Positions 44,501-59,324 of a DNA stretch of 64,000 nucleotides are shown piece after piece. The DNA is from Lactuca virosa (taxonomy: Eukaryota; Streptophyta; Magnoliopsida; Asterales; Asteraceae). The notes beneath the pieces are model-generated. The model had not been told where the DNA came from. It did not search any database and saw only the letters and a list, made by a program, of their open reading frames with translations. The DNA lies in NCBI GenBank assembly GCA_928212115.1, contig CAKMRJ010000001.1, forward strand, positions 362,231,912-362,295,911, in the 5' to 3' direction. Position numbers and translations under genes: made by a program. Position 1 is the first letter of the stretch. Each line of letters opens with the position of its first letter.

Positions 44501-44870
44501 AAGATCAGAGCCCGATTGCAATCATCACGAGACAGACAGAAGAGCTACGCTGATAAACGGCAAAAGCCCTTGGTATTCAGAGTCGGGGATCGAGTGTTGT
44601 TAAAGGTCTCTCCTTGGAAAGGGGTGATTCGTTTTGGGAAAAGGGGAAAACTAAACCCTCGATACATTGGACCCTTCGAGATTCTTGCCCGAATAGGTCC
44701 AGAGGCTTATAGACTGCAGCTACCCGCTGAGCTCAGCAGTGTACACCCCGTGTTCCATGTTTCCAATTTAAAGAAGTGCTTATCCGAAGAGACTCTCGTC
44801 ATTCCATTAGAAGAAATAGAAATCAATGAGAATCTCCTGTTCATCAAAGAACCAGTCGAAATCATGGGCC
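41530..44870 (+). pseudogene. gypsy pol: protease, reverse transcriptase, RNase H, integrase
   Basis: Domains in order: a knuckle; protease with active-site DTG (41711-41719); GMDWLSPHHAE; reverse transcriptase with FRMCIDYRELNKLT, SKIDLRSGYHQ and the catalytic FIDD (42713-42724); RNase H starting VVYCDAS; the RNase H end HPGKANVVADALSRK; integrase with an H2C2 zinc finger (ending CLTCAKVK), catalytic Asp in TMDFVTK and ISDRDSRF, and Glu in the SERTIQ block; then the HPVFHVSNLKKCL tail. Stops break it at 43172 (TAG), 43205 (TAG), 43400 (TGA) and 44207 (TAA). The reading frame is fused at about 44864 into LTR sequence, so the chromodomain is gone. Codons between stops are well kept, so inactivation is recent. 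Confidence 0.92.
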
Positions 44871-46798
44871 ATCATATGGATTTAAGCACAAAAAGGCCCC
44901 AAATTCTTTCTTTCTTCTTCCTCCCTCGGCCCAACTACAAAAATGAGGGGGAAAGAGTTGACTTTTATATGCCACCTCATATTTGTCCATTGGAAACCCA
45001 TGCACAAATCTCATACTTCCATGCATGTCAACTCAATTCACACTCTCTTCTCTCCCCTCCTCTTAATTCGGCCGAAACACACACACACCCCATCACCACT
45101 TCAAAGTTTCTTCAAAACTCACTCTAGAACTCCTTCACTTTTCCTCCAAAATTTCGAGATTCACAAGGGGCTACAAGAAGATCTTTTCCTAATATGACTA
45201 ATCCTTGGTAAGTTGTTGTTTGATCCATACTTTAACTTCTTGATTACCTCAAAAATCTCCCTTAACTCATACAAAATTCGTGATCTTGCTTCTTAGAACA
45301 CATCTAAGCCAAAGATCTTCCAAGAAGCTTACTAGGCCGAAAAATCTCACCGGTTTCTTTCATTTCTTCTTCTTAACCGAGATCCATAAGAAAAATGTGA
45401 GTTCATACCCCTCTCTTTTCGGTTTTCACAAGTTTTATGGGGGAGAATACAAGTAAAATGTGTATATCTATGTGTATGTGTATGTTATGTATGATTTCAT
45501 GTATGTATGTGTGATTTTTATGTGTTTATGTGGTAAATATGTAACAAAAAGGGAAGAAATCTCGAGATCTATGACACAAAAGAGGAAACAAACATGATCT
45601 AATATACTTTTATTGAACAAATCAAGAAAAGTTCCTAGCTTAAGTCATAATAAACAAAATGCTACATAAAACTCATTTTCGGGCTAAATTTGTCAAACAA
45701 TTAAAAGTTGAGTTGAGAGTTGCCATCCACGGTTTTCTTAAGGACTAAAAGAGTCAAAACAGTAAAAATAAATGTTTTTATGAATATCATACTCTTTAAA
45801 GGGCTAGAAATGTAATTTGTAGCTTAATGGGCCAAATTTTTGGGTTTTTCAGCCCATTGAGCCCAAAATTGCGAAAAACATAACTTTCAAGGGATTGAAA
45901 TGATAAACTTCTCAAAACAGGGGGTAAAAAGGGTAAACAAAACCAATTCAGGGGTTAAAATGATTTATTTTCCAAACAAGGATAAAAAATGTAAACTTTT
46001 TGGATTTTGGGCCAAAATTGTAAAAGTTGCGAAAGGTTTGGGTTTTAACTGAAAAATTCCTTACTGGAAGGGCTGAAACTGCCAAAGAGTAAATTTTGAA
46101 CTAAAATCATCATTTAAACAAGTCTATGGGTCAAAAATGTCAAGAAAATGGTTTAAGGGCCTAAAATGTTTCTTTTTCAAAATAAGGGACTAAAATTGTT
46201 ATTTTTATTAAAAAGGGCTGAAAAGGTCAAACCAACATTTTGAACCAATTATTTTGTTTTTAAGATATTTGAGTCAAAAATACCAAACTACAACTCATGA
46301 AAATAGAAAGATGAATATACATATAATTCCAAATATTGTTATAAACAACCGACCGGCCTCGTGCCGATGCGAAGATAACAATCGTTCAATCAAACTTTCC
46401 AACAATTATACTATACCTAAAACAAGTAAATATCCAAATAGTTGGGCTTGAGATATCCTAATCATGCTTATTGGGCCTTCGAGGTCCATTGACATGGCTT
46501 TTGGGCCTAACACTAATAATAAATGTTTATTGGGCCTCCGGTGACCCAATTACATGTTTAAGGGACCCTCAATGACATATATAAGCTATTGGGCCTTGGT
46601 GGCCCATTAGCATTGCTAGTAAGGTGCAAATTAAATCAAATATGAAATGGGCGAATGCGTCCTTCGTATAACCAACAGCCTTAAATAACACACGTAATGA
46701 GCAGGACCTTGTAATCCTCTTCTCCTCGTTTGTTAGGCTTACCTTCAATTCAAGTAAACAAATACAGGTCGTTAATCAATAGTAATCAACTCCGTTTG
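44864..46798 (+). repeat. Gypsy 3' LTR fragment, truncated at both ends
   Basis: Matches 36474-38410 of the 5' LTR with few differences. The first 448 bp of the LTR, the polypurine tract and the end of pol are missing; the junction shares ATGGGCC. The last 868 bp are missing because the duplicated segment starts at 46799. Confidence 0.92.
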
Positions 46799-49700
46799 CT
46801 GGCATTATTGTATGTCGGACGCTATCAAAACGTCTATCCATCAGTATTCTATACCAAAGGGTGATATGCTGCACAAAATTATGACACTTTTGTTAATAAC
46901 TAAAAAATAAATTACTTTTCAAAAAATAAATTAAGTATTATTTTACCGCTGACTCCAACCATCCGTCGTGTATATGCCCAAACAAGGCGCTCCAAAATTC
47001 TCTATCTAACACCAAATTAAACAAACGATCCTGCACGTCATATGAATGAAATAAATAATTCTTGATCACAACCTCACCGTGGTTGCAGGCGCAACACGGA
47101 GAAGTCGTGAGCAACAGCAAATGCTGGAGGAGGAACGGGGCTTCCTTGATTTCATATCAACCTTCTTTTTTGCTCTTCTTTTTTGTTTCGGTGTTGTGTG
47201 CAGCTAAAACAATATTGAAATGTTTACATCTCTATCTTTCAAATAATTCATATAAAAAAATTCTATTATTACGATATAACTTTTTAAATTAAACGAATAC
47301 CTCGGTGTACGGAGGGCACAAATACTTTGATGGATTTCGAGCCCTCGGTTTATCGGGTGTAACTTCTTTGCCATCAAAACCATAAGCATCATAATAATCT
47401 ACATTTCCCGTAATTTGTATTTCATCTTCCTCCGACACCTAAATTAATAAGCAAAAATCTCTAATTAAAACATGTTTCAATCTACTAAATAAATATTAAA
47501 ATAAATGTAAGTATAACAACCTCTTTAGCTTCATTATCATTTACATCAAACACATCATCATCAAATTTGTTCCTACTACAACCCGCATTCTCATTCCTCT
47601 CCTCCAACTCCTACATTAAAATTAACACATTATAGTTATTAACGAAAGAAACATTAAAAATAAATTATTAAAATCGTAAATGTAATATCTATAATAACCT
47701 TGTCGTCTTCAATATCACCAAAAATATATTCATTTGTATTATTTTTATTCATCACTTCATCTTCTACAACCTAAATTTGCAAATATAAAATATGAACACA
47801 AATATTAATATATGTTAATAAATTAAAAAAAATAATGTAGCGTGTAACTAACCCGTTCATCAAATTTTGTTTGGAATACTGCAGGCTCCTTAAAACTTAT
47901 GTTATTCCATAGATCTTCATTATTCACTTCTTCAACAAACACCTCTGTAGGTTCTCGGTTCGTAAACACATGTTGCTCCAGTGCATGTAGTCGTTTCAAC
48001 ACCTCCTCTACGTTGGGTTTTCCGCTGCGCCCACCTCTACCATGAGAGCGACCACTAGACGACATACTAGACGAAGATTCGTCTTGTCTCCTAAAATGGT
48101 CCCGTACTGGGGATGGAACTGATTTCCGTTCACCATATACATACTCTTGAAATGACATATAATAAAAAGATGTCATCTCATCATCACTCGGTGACATTTT
48201 ATTTCTTGGTGGTTGTCCCTCCTAAAAAATAGAACATATTAAAATTTCATATAAAAGTATAATAATGAATTTTATTAATAATTAAAAAAATTTATAAACC
48301 TGTATCTTTGAAAAAATCTTGTTCACATCAACCCATTTCAATTTTTTTGTCCCACTCCATCGTTTCATCCGAGGCATGTCTCTATTTTTTCTCAATACAA
48401 ATCCACACGCACGAACAGCCGGAAGCATCTCATATATTCATATCTACAATTTTTACAATTATAGTAATAAAAGTTAAAATTAAAATAACTATCATAACAA
48501 TAAAACCATTTAAATATAAGTAAATTTTTATACCCTAATTGGAGCCGTAAATCCTGAGACAGTGTATTTCAAAGTTTGACGACGCTCAGGAAGTGATAAA
48601 TATTTATTTATCTTGTTCCATGTATCCTCAAGATCATCATACGTAAAATCCCATAAATAGCTACCCCAAGCGAAACTAACAAAACAAAAAAAATTTAGTT
48701 ATAATATAACTTAACATCAATAATATAAAAGTATCAAAGTAAAGAAAAAATACTTGTTCCAAACATCCAAATTCTCAGCCAAAAAAAAAATCAATCTTGT
48801 GGCACACGATCATTTATTTCTTTTTCCCAAAAAACATTCACATAAAATGTAAATCAAACATACTCTAACTGCATCGGCATCGTCAACTTCTAAGAATGGT
48901 CGATTTAAAATAAAACTTTTCAGGTCACCGATTTTCACCGAACTATTTGTATGGTTCGGAAATAGCCGTTCACGCAATAAACATCTTTTTTTAGTACTAA
49001 CTATTTTTTCTGACACTTTTTTCCCGATGTTTTTTGGATACTCCGCAAATTTCAACCCGGTTATCAAACAAAACTCTTCCGGCCCATATACCAATTTCGT
49101 ATCGGCTACTCTAAAATATAACCGTTTTATTCCATCTGGAGATAAAACAGCGTCCGGCCGTATCTGATGAAGGAACATTTTGTGGAACAACAATCCGTCC
49201 CCTTGTAAACGAGGGACGTCCAACAAATAACCAAATACTGTATCTCTAAATATTTCACGTCTCACACCATCTAACACTTCAAACACTTCCCATATGTTAC
49301 ACCCCGATCCCTTTAAGTTTACAATAGCTTTCAAATCGAAATAATTAGAATTATGCTGCAAAAAACACAATAACATATTAGAAAACTAAACAACTATTTC
49401 ATTTTAAAATATTTTATTATTAAATGCAATAATAACATAATAACAATGCAAATACAAATATTTAATAAATAATTTATATATTTACGCTAAAAAACAATAA
49501 CATACTATAACAATTTTTCAACTTAAACGGCAACTATATAAACAATTTTCCAAGTAATACGACAAATATACAAACGATTTTTATCTTTCTAATTATATCA
49601 AATAACATTATCTAACCATATAAACAAGAACAAACAATTTTTCAACTAAAACGACAACTAAACTAACAAATTTTCAACTTATACGAGAAATATACACACA

Positions 49701-50096
49701 ATTTTTAAGTTTCAAATTATATAAAATAACATATTCTAACCAAACATATTGTAAACCACTAACCAAACATATTGTAAACATTATTCTAACAATTTATTTA
49801 ACTACTAACTTAAAAAAATAAGCATATTCTAACCATTTTACTAAATGTACAACTACCCGATGCACACTCTACGCAGTCTCTACTTGTACATTTATACAAC
49901 CACTAACAAAATAGCATTTCAACTTCAAGTTTAGTAATAACAAATATTAAAACTATCAAATACAACAAAATTACCCTATCACAAACAATACAATTTCTTT
50001 TTTTTACACTAACTAATACAATAAATAATAAAATAATAAACATAAAAAGAGTTAAAATCTAACCATATTTTCGGGATTGTTGAAGTAATCGTCCAT
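46799..50096 (-). pseudogene. DUF1985-Ulp1 gene, copy B, lacking the protease C-terminus
   Basis: Exons equivalent to 1-9 and part of 10 of copy A; the rest of the C48 domain with the catalytic Cys is absent because the duplication starts inside exon 10. Lesions partly differ from copy A. Intact here but broken there: the exon-5 start (CAA instead of TAA), a Trp in exon 4 (TGG), and exon 9 (no 2-bp insertion). Broken here but not there: a frame change near 48823 and TGG to TGA beside a 10-A run (48781-48792) in exon 2. The TGA early in exon 4 is shared and therefore older. Confidence 0.8.
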
Positions 50097-50232
50097 TTTC
50101 TTCAAGAAATCGTCAAAAGGAATCCCCGAGAGAGAGAGTTTTTCTATATTGAAGAGTGAAAAATGAGGAAAAAAAATCCTTTTATAGAATTTCCTGCGAA
50201 AAATCGCAGGTGTATAGTGAAAATCGCAGATG

Positions 50233-50312
50233 GACTTTTCCATCTGCGAATGTACAAGTACCTAAACCACAACTGTGCTTTAGGTACTTGTACATTCGCA
50301 GATGGAAAAGTC
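50233..50312. repeat. Perfect 34-bp inverted repeat, copy B
   Basis: Same arms and loop as 5606-5685, with no change. Confidence 0.95.
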
Positions 50313-50427
50313 AAATCGCAGATGGACCATTCCCATCTGCGATTTTGAAGGCCATTTTTGCAATTTGATTTTTTTGGCTATTTTCCGCAAAGTGATTAGG
50401 ATAATTGGCTATTTTTGTCATTTTCTC

Positions 50428-53400
50428 TTTACTATTTTTTCATGATTTTATGATTATTCAAGGAATTAAATGGTGAAAAATAGTTAGACAAATCAAAAAT
50501 TCAAGAAAATTTATCTTGAGGTCATTGACTTCAATTAAAACTGAAATACAAAGTTTGGGAAATTTAGAACTAAATTGATTTAGTTTTTGAATATTTAATC
50601 ATTAGAACACCTCTTAAAATGTTAAATATTAACATTTCAATAATGAGAATTTTCCACTTAAATTGTTATATAACAATTGATTCATTGAAATTTAATTTTC
50701 ACAGAAAAATGTTTGTAACTTATCAATATGAAATTTTGACACAATATTGGCATAATTCTATTGTAGTAGTAAGTATACTAGTGTTAGATTTCGATTAGAG
50801 ACTCACTAGCGAATACCATTATTGTAGGAATCGGTAGTGGTACATGTCGAACGTAGTTCAAGGCACCATTTGCATCATCTCAATGCATTGTGAGTATTCA
50901 TGACTCCCCTATTTTCGGTTTTTAAATGTTTTGGGGTGGAAAAGCATGTTCTAAACTTTTTATGTTCGTTGTATTGATTTTGACTCGTATGAAACTTGGT
51001 TGCTATATTTCGTATGTATGTGTATGTTACTTTAATTCATGAGGACTGTATCGCGGTTAAGTCCCTGGAATCTCTAGACACAACTCATTAACTCTTTTGA
51101 GCCTATGGTTATTATGGATAGCGCTATCAGGAGGTAGACAACTCCTCACTCGCACGATTCGCTTGAGTGCATTTTACCATTTTATACACTATGTTTGCGA
51201 TACACATAGTAGTCAATAGGGCACGATTCGGTCATTAGGCTTGGGTTGTGAACTCATGAATGGAAACTTGAGGCACATACGAATCTTTATGCACATACAA
51301 AACTTGTATTCTCATGTTAGCAACGACACTTGTATACTTATTTTTAGCAATGAAGCTTGTATACTTATTTTTAGCAATGAAACTTGTATACTTAATTTTA
51401 GCAATGAAACTTGTATACTTATTTTAGCAACGAGACGTTTATGATTATTATAGCAACGAACTTTGTTTCTCATTATAGCAACGAACTTTTATTACTGAAA
51501 ACTTATATACTTGTTTTAGCAATGAAATTGTTTGCTCCTTATAACAACGAATATTATTTCGATTCTTGAAAATTCATTATAGCAATATACTTTTATTTAT
51601 GGAAACTTTTATCAAAACTTTTATTTCGATTCTTGAAACCAATATTATTTTTTTATATGTGAGTACTCACCAACTATTTTTATAGTTGACGCTCGTTTTA
51701 CATGCTTTTTCAGGAATCATCGAGTACGTGGCACTTAGGGACACATCACTTTTAGGAGCATTCGCATGTGTTGTAATTCAATTTTCATTGTAATTTCTTT
51801 TAAAAGTTGTTCAAACCCATTGTAAATTTGTAATGATTTTTTAATACTATGGTTGGTGTTGTCTTTTAACTTTTTCTATGAAACCCTTTATACTTTCATG
51901 CCTCGTGTTTCCGCTTTAGCGGGGTGTGACAGAAATGGTATTAGAGCCGAAGATTATAGAGAATACCGGTTTTTCTTTGGAGAACCACAACTATAGTCAA
52001 AAAATTTCTAAACGTTTTTTTTTTTAATACTGAACATACTACTAGTACAACTAATTCGAGTACGCATTATTGGACTTTAATTAAGTATAGCCTGGCCAAC
52101 TATGTTTAATTAAGGAAAGTTAATGTGAGGCTGGAAACGGTTATAGTAGAATTATGTTCAAAACAATTTTCAACATAAACTTTTGATAAACAAAATTTTT
52201 TCAGTGTGCATACGAGCATTGCATATTATAGGCATTCATCTAGATACACTTAGAAACTAAGTGCACTTTTATAACAATGCATTTATTTAGAAATATTTTT
52301 GTCCCTTATCAAGTGCTAGGTTAACCACTTAGGTTACATCACTAGCCACTCTAGGAGCAATGCACATAGTACTGAGAATGAGTATTCCTCGGTAGCTATT
52401 GACTTTAGATATAAGGTTAGTAGCTAGATATACACTAGTAATAATCTTAAGTCGAAACCTATACCAATTGTTCCTCAATACCTCTTCATCGTCTTCGTAC
52501 TAGAGATACAACTAGGAAAGCTTTCCGATACCGACACAGATGAAAATTGGAGCATCGTGTAAGGAGGTAGATGAGTCGTTTCTAAGTAATAACTTGGATA
52601 CCATTGGCGGGCATTTTGGATTCGACTCACGAGGAGACACGGAGGTTTAACCCATAAGTGAGACCTTATTACTACGCTACGATTTAGCTCTAGGTTGTTT
52701 CCCACCTTGAGCTTAAAACTTTACATAGGATGTCCCTTTGATCTCTATAAAAGGTCGGAAATTGCATTGACACTTAAAATCGTTTTACAAATAATTTTTC
52801 TTGTCCTTTATTTTGGGGAAAAGACATCGTTACTCGCCTTAGTATTTAGGTACGATCAGCTACACTAATCTACCTGTTCCTTCTTAATCTTCCATCAAAA
52901 AGATATTTCACTTCATCGGTTTTATTTAACTCACTAAAATCTTTTTGACAACTTGCTTTAACATAACACTTTTCTCCAAAACTCAATTTAACCAATATTT
53001 ATATTAATCCTGCTATTTCAATTTCATTTCAAATCCATTTCAATGGATAGATGTGCGTTTAAGGGCATATAAACTATTTTAAACCTTGATTACCATTTTC
53101 GTACGTTTTCAAAAAAGAAAATGTAATTATTCTTTTAAATATGTTAAGTCCTTACCTTATCCGTTTTAACCATTGTTGGACCCCAGTCAAAAAGGTCAAA
53201 ACTGTCAGATTTTCAATTACATGTTTTAGTATTTCTTCTTTTTAACAAATGGAGTTTAACTTAATAGATAACTCATGAATTTTTAGCAATCCTTAGCAAA
53301 CACATTAAAACTCCCACATGTCTATTTAATCATCAATATACATCAAATATTTAAGTTTGAAATATATCTCAACCCGGTTTTAAATCTACCTATAGGTATT

Positions 53401-56400
53401 GTTCTTATAATTTTAACAATAACAATCATTGTCGCCGCTATCTTCCTTTTTCTTTCCCCCGAACTTGATTTCTCGCTCTCCTTCTGATTTTAGATCTCGC
53501 ACGCCCATGATAGTAACACAATACATTGTCTAACTTTGTTTCTGTCTATTTTTCTTCTCGTGGTATCATGTTCGTACACATACAGACTAGAAGTCTACCC
53601 TTTCGTTTTGAGCGATTAATACGTGTATAGTCGTGAGACATAATTTTGATTTAGTCAACTTTGATATATTCAATTATGCCTTTTATCATATACATCTTGT
53701 TTTTATTTTGAAATCTACTATAAACAAGTGATCCTTATTTACATTTGCTCTTTCGTTCTAAATTCGGAAACTTGATTTAAAATGTAATTTTCATTGTATT
53801 TTTCTTACAATTAATACACAAGATGAATACCATTGTTCTTATCATTTTTCTAAATCCATAAAATATATGTGAAAGAATACATTTTCTTATGCTTTTCTTC
53901 TTTTCTTTAAATACATTAAAAGTCTTGAATTTTACTATTATATATTCTCTAAATGATTGTTTTTGTAGAAACACTAAATTAAGAATCCACTATTTTCAAT
54001 GATCGATATTTTTTGCACCTTTCTTAAAATAGCATTCTACCTTTGTAATTTTCAGTGAGTTCCTAATCTCTTCTTTATTAGGCGGCGAATTTACACTTAG
54101 TGCTAATTTAGAATGCAACTTAAGAATCAATGCGGATTTAACGCTAAGTGCAGTTGGTGCTTCAGCAATACTTATACCGCTCTCTTAATTCCGATAATAT
54201 CTAACCAGATGATCTTTTTCGACTAGGTCGCCATGGTTGGATCATGATTTCCATGATCCTAATTTCCCACAATCTAGACGGTAGAACTCGAATTAAGGAA
54301 ACACTAATTTGATTATAGCTAAAGAATTGGGCTCTTCCCTTGAGGAATTAACCCAAAATAATCAAAGAGCTCTTCAAGTCACCACCTCTCCAACTATACA
54401 ATTGTATTCGACTGAGTTCTAATAGAATACGTCGCAAATTGAATTTCGGGACGAAATTCTTTCAACCGGGGGAGACTGTGACAACCGTCAAAATTCGAGT
54501 TAGTTTTAGATTTGACTAAAACTTAGTTGCACATATAGGCACTACACATACTATACTTAGTAACTAGAAGCTAAGTTATAACCTACAAGAAACTTGGAAA
54601 CAATTAGAATCAATGGATAGTGTACTTAGATTTCACATTGATATGTGATTTCTACATCTACTGAGTTGTAGTGACTATCCATATTTGGGTCACTCTTTGA
54701 CTCGAACACCTTTTCATGAATCATATACACACATCATGCACTTGACCTAGTAGTAGAAATTAGGTCCAAGTCTCATAGAATCTTAAGTCAAATTTGAAGA
54801 CTAGGACTAGTATACTTGGTTCTTCAAGTTCACTTGAATCTCGGAACCACTACATATAAATGCCAATAAACCGACAAAAATAAATTACAAACATTATTTA
54901 TAACTATAAAAGAGTTATAATACCACAAGATAATTTGAAGTCTCAAATATTCAATTTATTTTGATATTCAAAGTTTATTAACTCCAAAACCCTTAAATGC
55001 CCTAAAACTCATATTTATAAACTTTAACCTTAAAAATCCTATAAAAGTAATTATGAACCTTATAATATTATCTTATCATAATAATTATTATGAAATACAA
55101 TCAATGAAAAATAAAGATTTAGTTATTAACATTTACCCTTGATTTATATGTCAAAAATCAAGAGTTTTATGCATAAAAACTAGGTTAAGGTGCACATTTT
55201 ATAAAAAGTTGGATATTTTTATAAAAGATTTGAATTTTTATAAAAGAAACAAGAGAGAGGGAGCCCTCTTCCCCCCCCCCCCCCCCCCCCCGAAAATTCG
55301 TCCTCTCTCTCCCATTATCTCTCTTCCCCAAAAGTTGAATCATTTCTCACCTCTCCACACTTCACCTCCTCATTCTCTCTCACACTCTTCATCACCATCA
55401 CATTTTCTCTCTTCCCCTCACCCTAACACGAAATGTTACAGAAAAATAGCTCCAGAACACACCTTAAAATCTAAATATTCATCATTTGAAGTAATCTTGA
55501 AGGTAATCCTGAATTTTCATTCATTCTACTTCACTTTTCCTTCAAGTTTTGCTATTTTCTTATACTTTCTCCTTCTTCTCCTTCTTCATCTTCTTCAAAC
55601 TTGTTTTTTTTTGTTAAAATGGTTTTTAGAACATCATGGATGTGTTTTAACACCATGCATGTATGATAAACAAGGCTGCATGTTCATGATCTTAGTGCAA
55701 AATCGATTTTACGGATTAAAACATCAAACTCAAGTTAAGTGTTTTTGAGAAACAAAATTTTGTTCATAAATGCATGTATACATTTTGATAAGTTTTAATC
55801 TTTTGATCTCTGGAAACATGACTAGAATATAAGTTTATCATGATATCTTTAAATTATTTCAAAAGATTTACTCAAAGAAATGATGAAAACTCACTTTTCT
55901 AACCAATCATCATGCATGCAATCTGCCAGATTTCTTTACCTGACTTTAAACTGCCATATCTCACTCATTTCTTAACCAAAATTCGAGATTCTTTTTCTGA
56001 AATATAATATTTTGAGTTAGATTTCAAACCCATCTAACCTCACTGGAAAATTCCAATATTTCGATTTTTCGCAATTTTTACAAAACTGTTGCTTAATCAG
56101 CACCTTTTTGTGAATACTAGTTTTGTATTGCATGTTCAAAGGTCTTATTCATCACTAAAAATCAAGTAAAAATTAATTTGAGCACTTAACATCATCTATT
56201 AAGAGGTATAAAAAGATCTTGATTGAAAAGTCTTTGGAACATGTTGCAAAAATTCTGAAAGTAACATCAATAATCTTTACCAAAATCACAATAATCAAGT
56301 TTTCTCTATAATTGCTTGAGCCTTTAGGCAAGGTTTTCGACATCAAAAATAAGAAAACAATTTTTTATTGTTATTAAATAGTTTGAAGATGCATTCTGGA

Positions 56401-58632
56401 AAGTTTCTGCTCAATATATATTTTCTTTATTTTTACATGAAAATAATAAGAAAATAGAGTGTTAAAGCATATAAAATACTTACACTTGTTAATAAATTCT
56501 GAAAATATTTGTGGATGACCCTCTAAGTTAGTAAACATCTCTCATGAAGCTTCATCGATTTCTGTTACTGTTTATTATGGTTTTTAATTTTTTTTATTTA
56601 GCTCCAATAAATCATAAAACCACTTTACGGAATGTGAAAATATTATTTCTTATTTTTCACAGCTTTAACCTTACATTTAAGACTCGGAAAAATATATTGG
56701 GAATTTTTCAAAGTATATATCTATTTTTCCATGATTTTGGTGTTTATAATGGATTAAAAACAGGAAAAATAATTTTACTCATCCAAAATTCATGTAAATT
56801 TACCAAAAACTCTTGCATTAAGTTAGGATGATAAATAAAAATTTTGAAGATTTTTATCTTCTGTATGCTATTTTTCTTCTATTTTCGCAAGATTTAATAC
56901 ACTTAAATGTACAAAAATCATAAAATTGGGTTAAATAGTTTAGAAATCCATTTTTATATTTTTCCCACCTTAAGTATGTGTAATAACACTTGTAAAAAAG
57001 GTTTTATAAATTTTTGAAATTGTTATCTATTTATTTCTATTTTTATAGATTAAATACACAAAAATCAGAAAAATTGTGTTAAACTTTTTGAAAACACATA
57101 TTAATATTATTCCCAGATTATGTACACTGTAAAACAGTTACACAAAAACTATAAGAATTTTCATGATAATTTACTATTTTTCCATGATTTTATGATTAAA
57201 TGGTGAAAAATAGTTAGACAAATCAAAAATTGAAGAACATTTATCTTAAGGTCTTTGACTTCAATTAAAACTGAAATACAAAGTTTGGGAAATTTAGAAC
57301 GAAATTGATTTAGTTTTTGAATATTTAATCATTAGAACACCTCTTAAAATGTTAAATATTAACATTCCAATAATGCGAATTTTCCACTTAAATTGTTATA
57401 TAACAATTGATTCATTGAAATTTAATTTTCACAGAAAAATATTTGTAACTTATCAATATTAAATTTTGACACAATATTGGCATATTTCTATTGTAGTAGT
57501 AAGTATACTAGTGTTAGATTTCGATTAGAGACTCACTAGCGAATACCATTATTGTAGGAATCGGTAGTGGTACACGTGGAACGTAGTTCAAGGAACCATT
57601 TGCATCATCTCAATGCATTGTGAGTATTCATAACTCCCCTATTTTCGGTTTTTAAATGTTTTAGGGTGGAAAAGCATGTCCTAAAATTTTTATGTTCGTT
57701 GTATTTATTTTGACTCGTATGAAACTTGGTTGCTATATTTCGTATGTATGTGTATGTTACTTTAATTCATGAGGACTGTATCGCGGTTAAGTCCCTGGAA
57801 TCTCTAGACACAACTTATTAACTCTTTTGAGCCTATGGTTATTATGGATAGCGCTATCAGGAGGTAGATAACTCCTCACTCGCACGATTCGCTTGAGTGC
57901 ATTTTACCATTTTATACACTATGTTTACGATACACATAGTAGTCAATAGGGCACGATTCGGTCATTAGGCTTGGGTTGTGAACTCATGAATGGAAACTTG
58001 AGGCACATACGAATCTTTATGCACATACGAAACTTGTATTCTCATGTTAGCAACGACACTTGTATACTTATTTTTAGCAATGAAACTTGTATACTTATTT
58101 TTAGCAATGAAACTTGTATACTTATTTTAGCAACGAAACTTTTATGCTTATTATAGCAACGAACTTTGTTTCTCATTATAGCAACAAACTTTTATTACTG
58201 AAAACTTATATACTTGTTTTAGCAATGAAATTGTTTGCTCCTTGTAACAACGAATATTATTTCGATTCTTAAAAACTCATTTTAGCAATATACTTTTATT
58301 TATGGAAACTTTTATCAAAACTTTTATTTCGATTCTTGAAACCAATATTATTTTTTTATCTGTGAGTACTCACCAACTATTTTTATAGTTGACGCTCGTT
58401 TTACATGCTTTTCAGGAATCATCGAGTAAGTGGCAGTTAGGGACACATCACTTTTAGGAGCATTCGCATGTGTTGTAATTCAGTTTTCATTGTAATTTGT
58501 TTTAAAAGTTGTTCAAACCCATTGTAAATTTGTAATGATTTTTAATACTATGGTTGGTGTTGTCTTTTAACTTTTGCTATGAAACCCTTTATACTTTCAT
58601 GCCTCGTGTTTTCGCTTTAGCGGGGTGTGACA
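50428..58632 (+). mobile_element. LTR element 1, copy B
   Basis: 5' LTR part 50428-51931, primer site 51936-51948, non-coding interior, 3' LTR 54477-58632 (4156 bp with intact TGTGACAACC start). It keeps the 578 bp missing from copy A. A poly-C tract at about 55271-55291 is longer than in copy A. Confidence 0.9.
54477..58632 (+). repeat. LTR1 3' LTR, copy B (longer form)
   Basis: Reference form of the LTR: TGTGACAACCGTC start, GGGGTGTGACA end. Confidence 0.9.
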
Positions 58633-58915
58633 ATCTAGTCAAAGTCAACTCTGGGTCAAAGTCAACATCTGGTTGACTCAACTCCCTGAGTTGACCCCAC
58701 AACTCGTCGAGTTCCATTATCCTGAGAGCGCTAAAACTTCGACCCTACTCACCAAGTCTTACAGGGACTGGCCAAGTTCTCCTTTAACAAAGTTGGGACC
58801 TTCTACAATTGACTCGCCGAGTTCATCCTTGAAATCGTCGAGTTCATCTTCATCCGGGTTAAAGAGTTTAGTCCTAGACTCGCCGAGTTCTTTTCGAAAT
58901 CGTCGATTTTGTCTT
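58633..58915. other. Spacer with CG palindromes, copy B
   Basis: Equivalent of 13430-13712; nothing else seen. Confidence 0.55.
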
Positions 58916-59324
58916 TGTCACACCCCCAGATCGGAAAGGCGGAAACGTACGGGGGCGGATGACGTCATGTAAGCATCACAACACATGTATCATAGTAATC
59001 AAAGTAACAACAACCATTATATTAATAATATAAATTTTTCATTTTGTTCAAAACATTTCATAGTTTACAATAAAACTATAGCAAAAGATATGATGTAAGC
59101 TTCGTCTTCACAACGCCTGAGAGAGAGTACCTGTCTACTAACGATCCTGAGAATACAATTGGTTTGAAAATGTATCAACAATAAAGTTGGTGAGTTCATA
59201 AATATTTTTGTTATAGAAAGTATATTCTTTATTCGTTTGAAAAGTTCGCCAGTTCCTTCAGAAAATCCTTTATTTTACTGGTGATAAATGATAAGTAAAA
59301 CGACTCATGATTGTTCCTTCTACG

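Larger units (their letters stand above)
2171..46798 (+). repeat. First unit of a proposed 44.6-kb head-to-tail tandem duplication
   Basis: 46799 onward matches 2171 onward, and 46798 is where the gypsy 3' LTR stops. TTTG occurs on both sides of the breakpoint (2167-2170, 38407-38410, 46795-46798). Confidence 0.75.
36026..46798 (+). mobile_element. Ty3/gypsy retrotransposon, probably chromovirus type, defective
   Basis: 5' LTR 36026-39278 (TGTCACAACC...GGGTGTGACA), primer site, leader ORF, gag, then pol in the order protease, reverse transcriptase, RNase H, integrase, then a 3' LTR fragment truncated at both ends. The integrase end (HPVFHVSNLKKCL, then EPVEIMG) is of the type that precedes a chromodomain; the chromodomain itself was deleted. 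All ORFs carry stops or frameshifts. Confidence 0.9.

Noticed and set aside
41711..44870. Endogenous pararetrovirus (Caulimoviridae) instead of a retrotransposon
   Set aside because: LTRs, primer site and an integrase domain with H2C2 finger after RNase H are present, and no movement-protein-like frame is seen.
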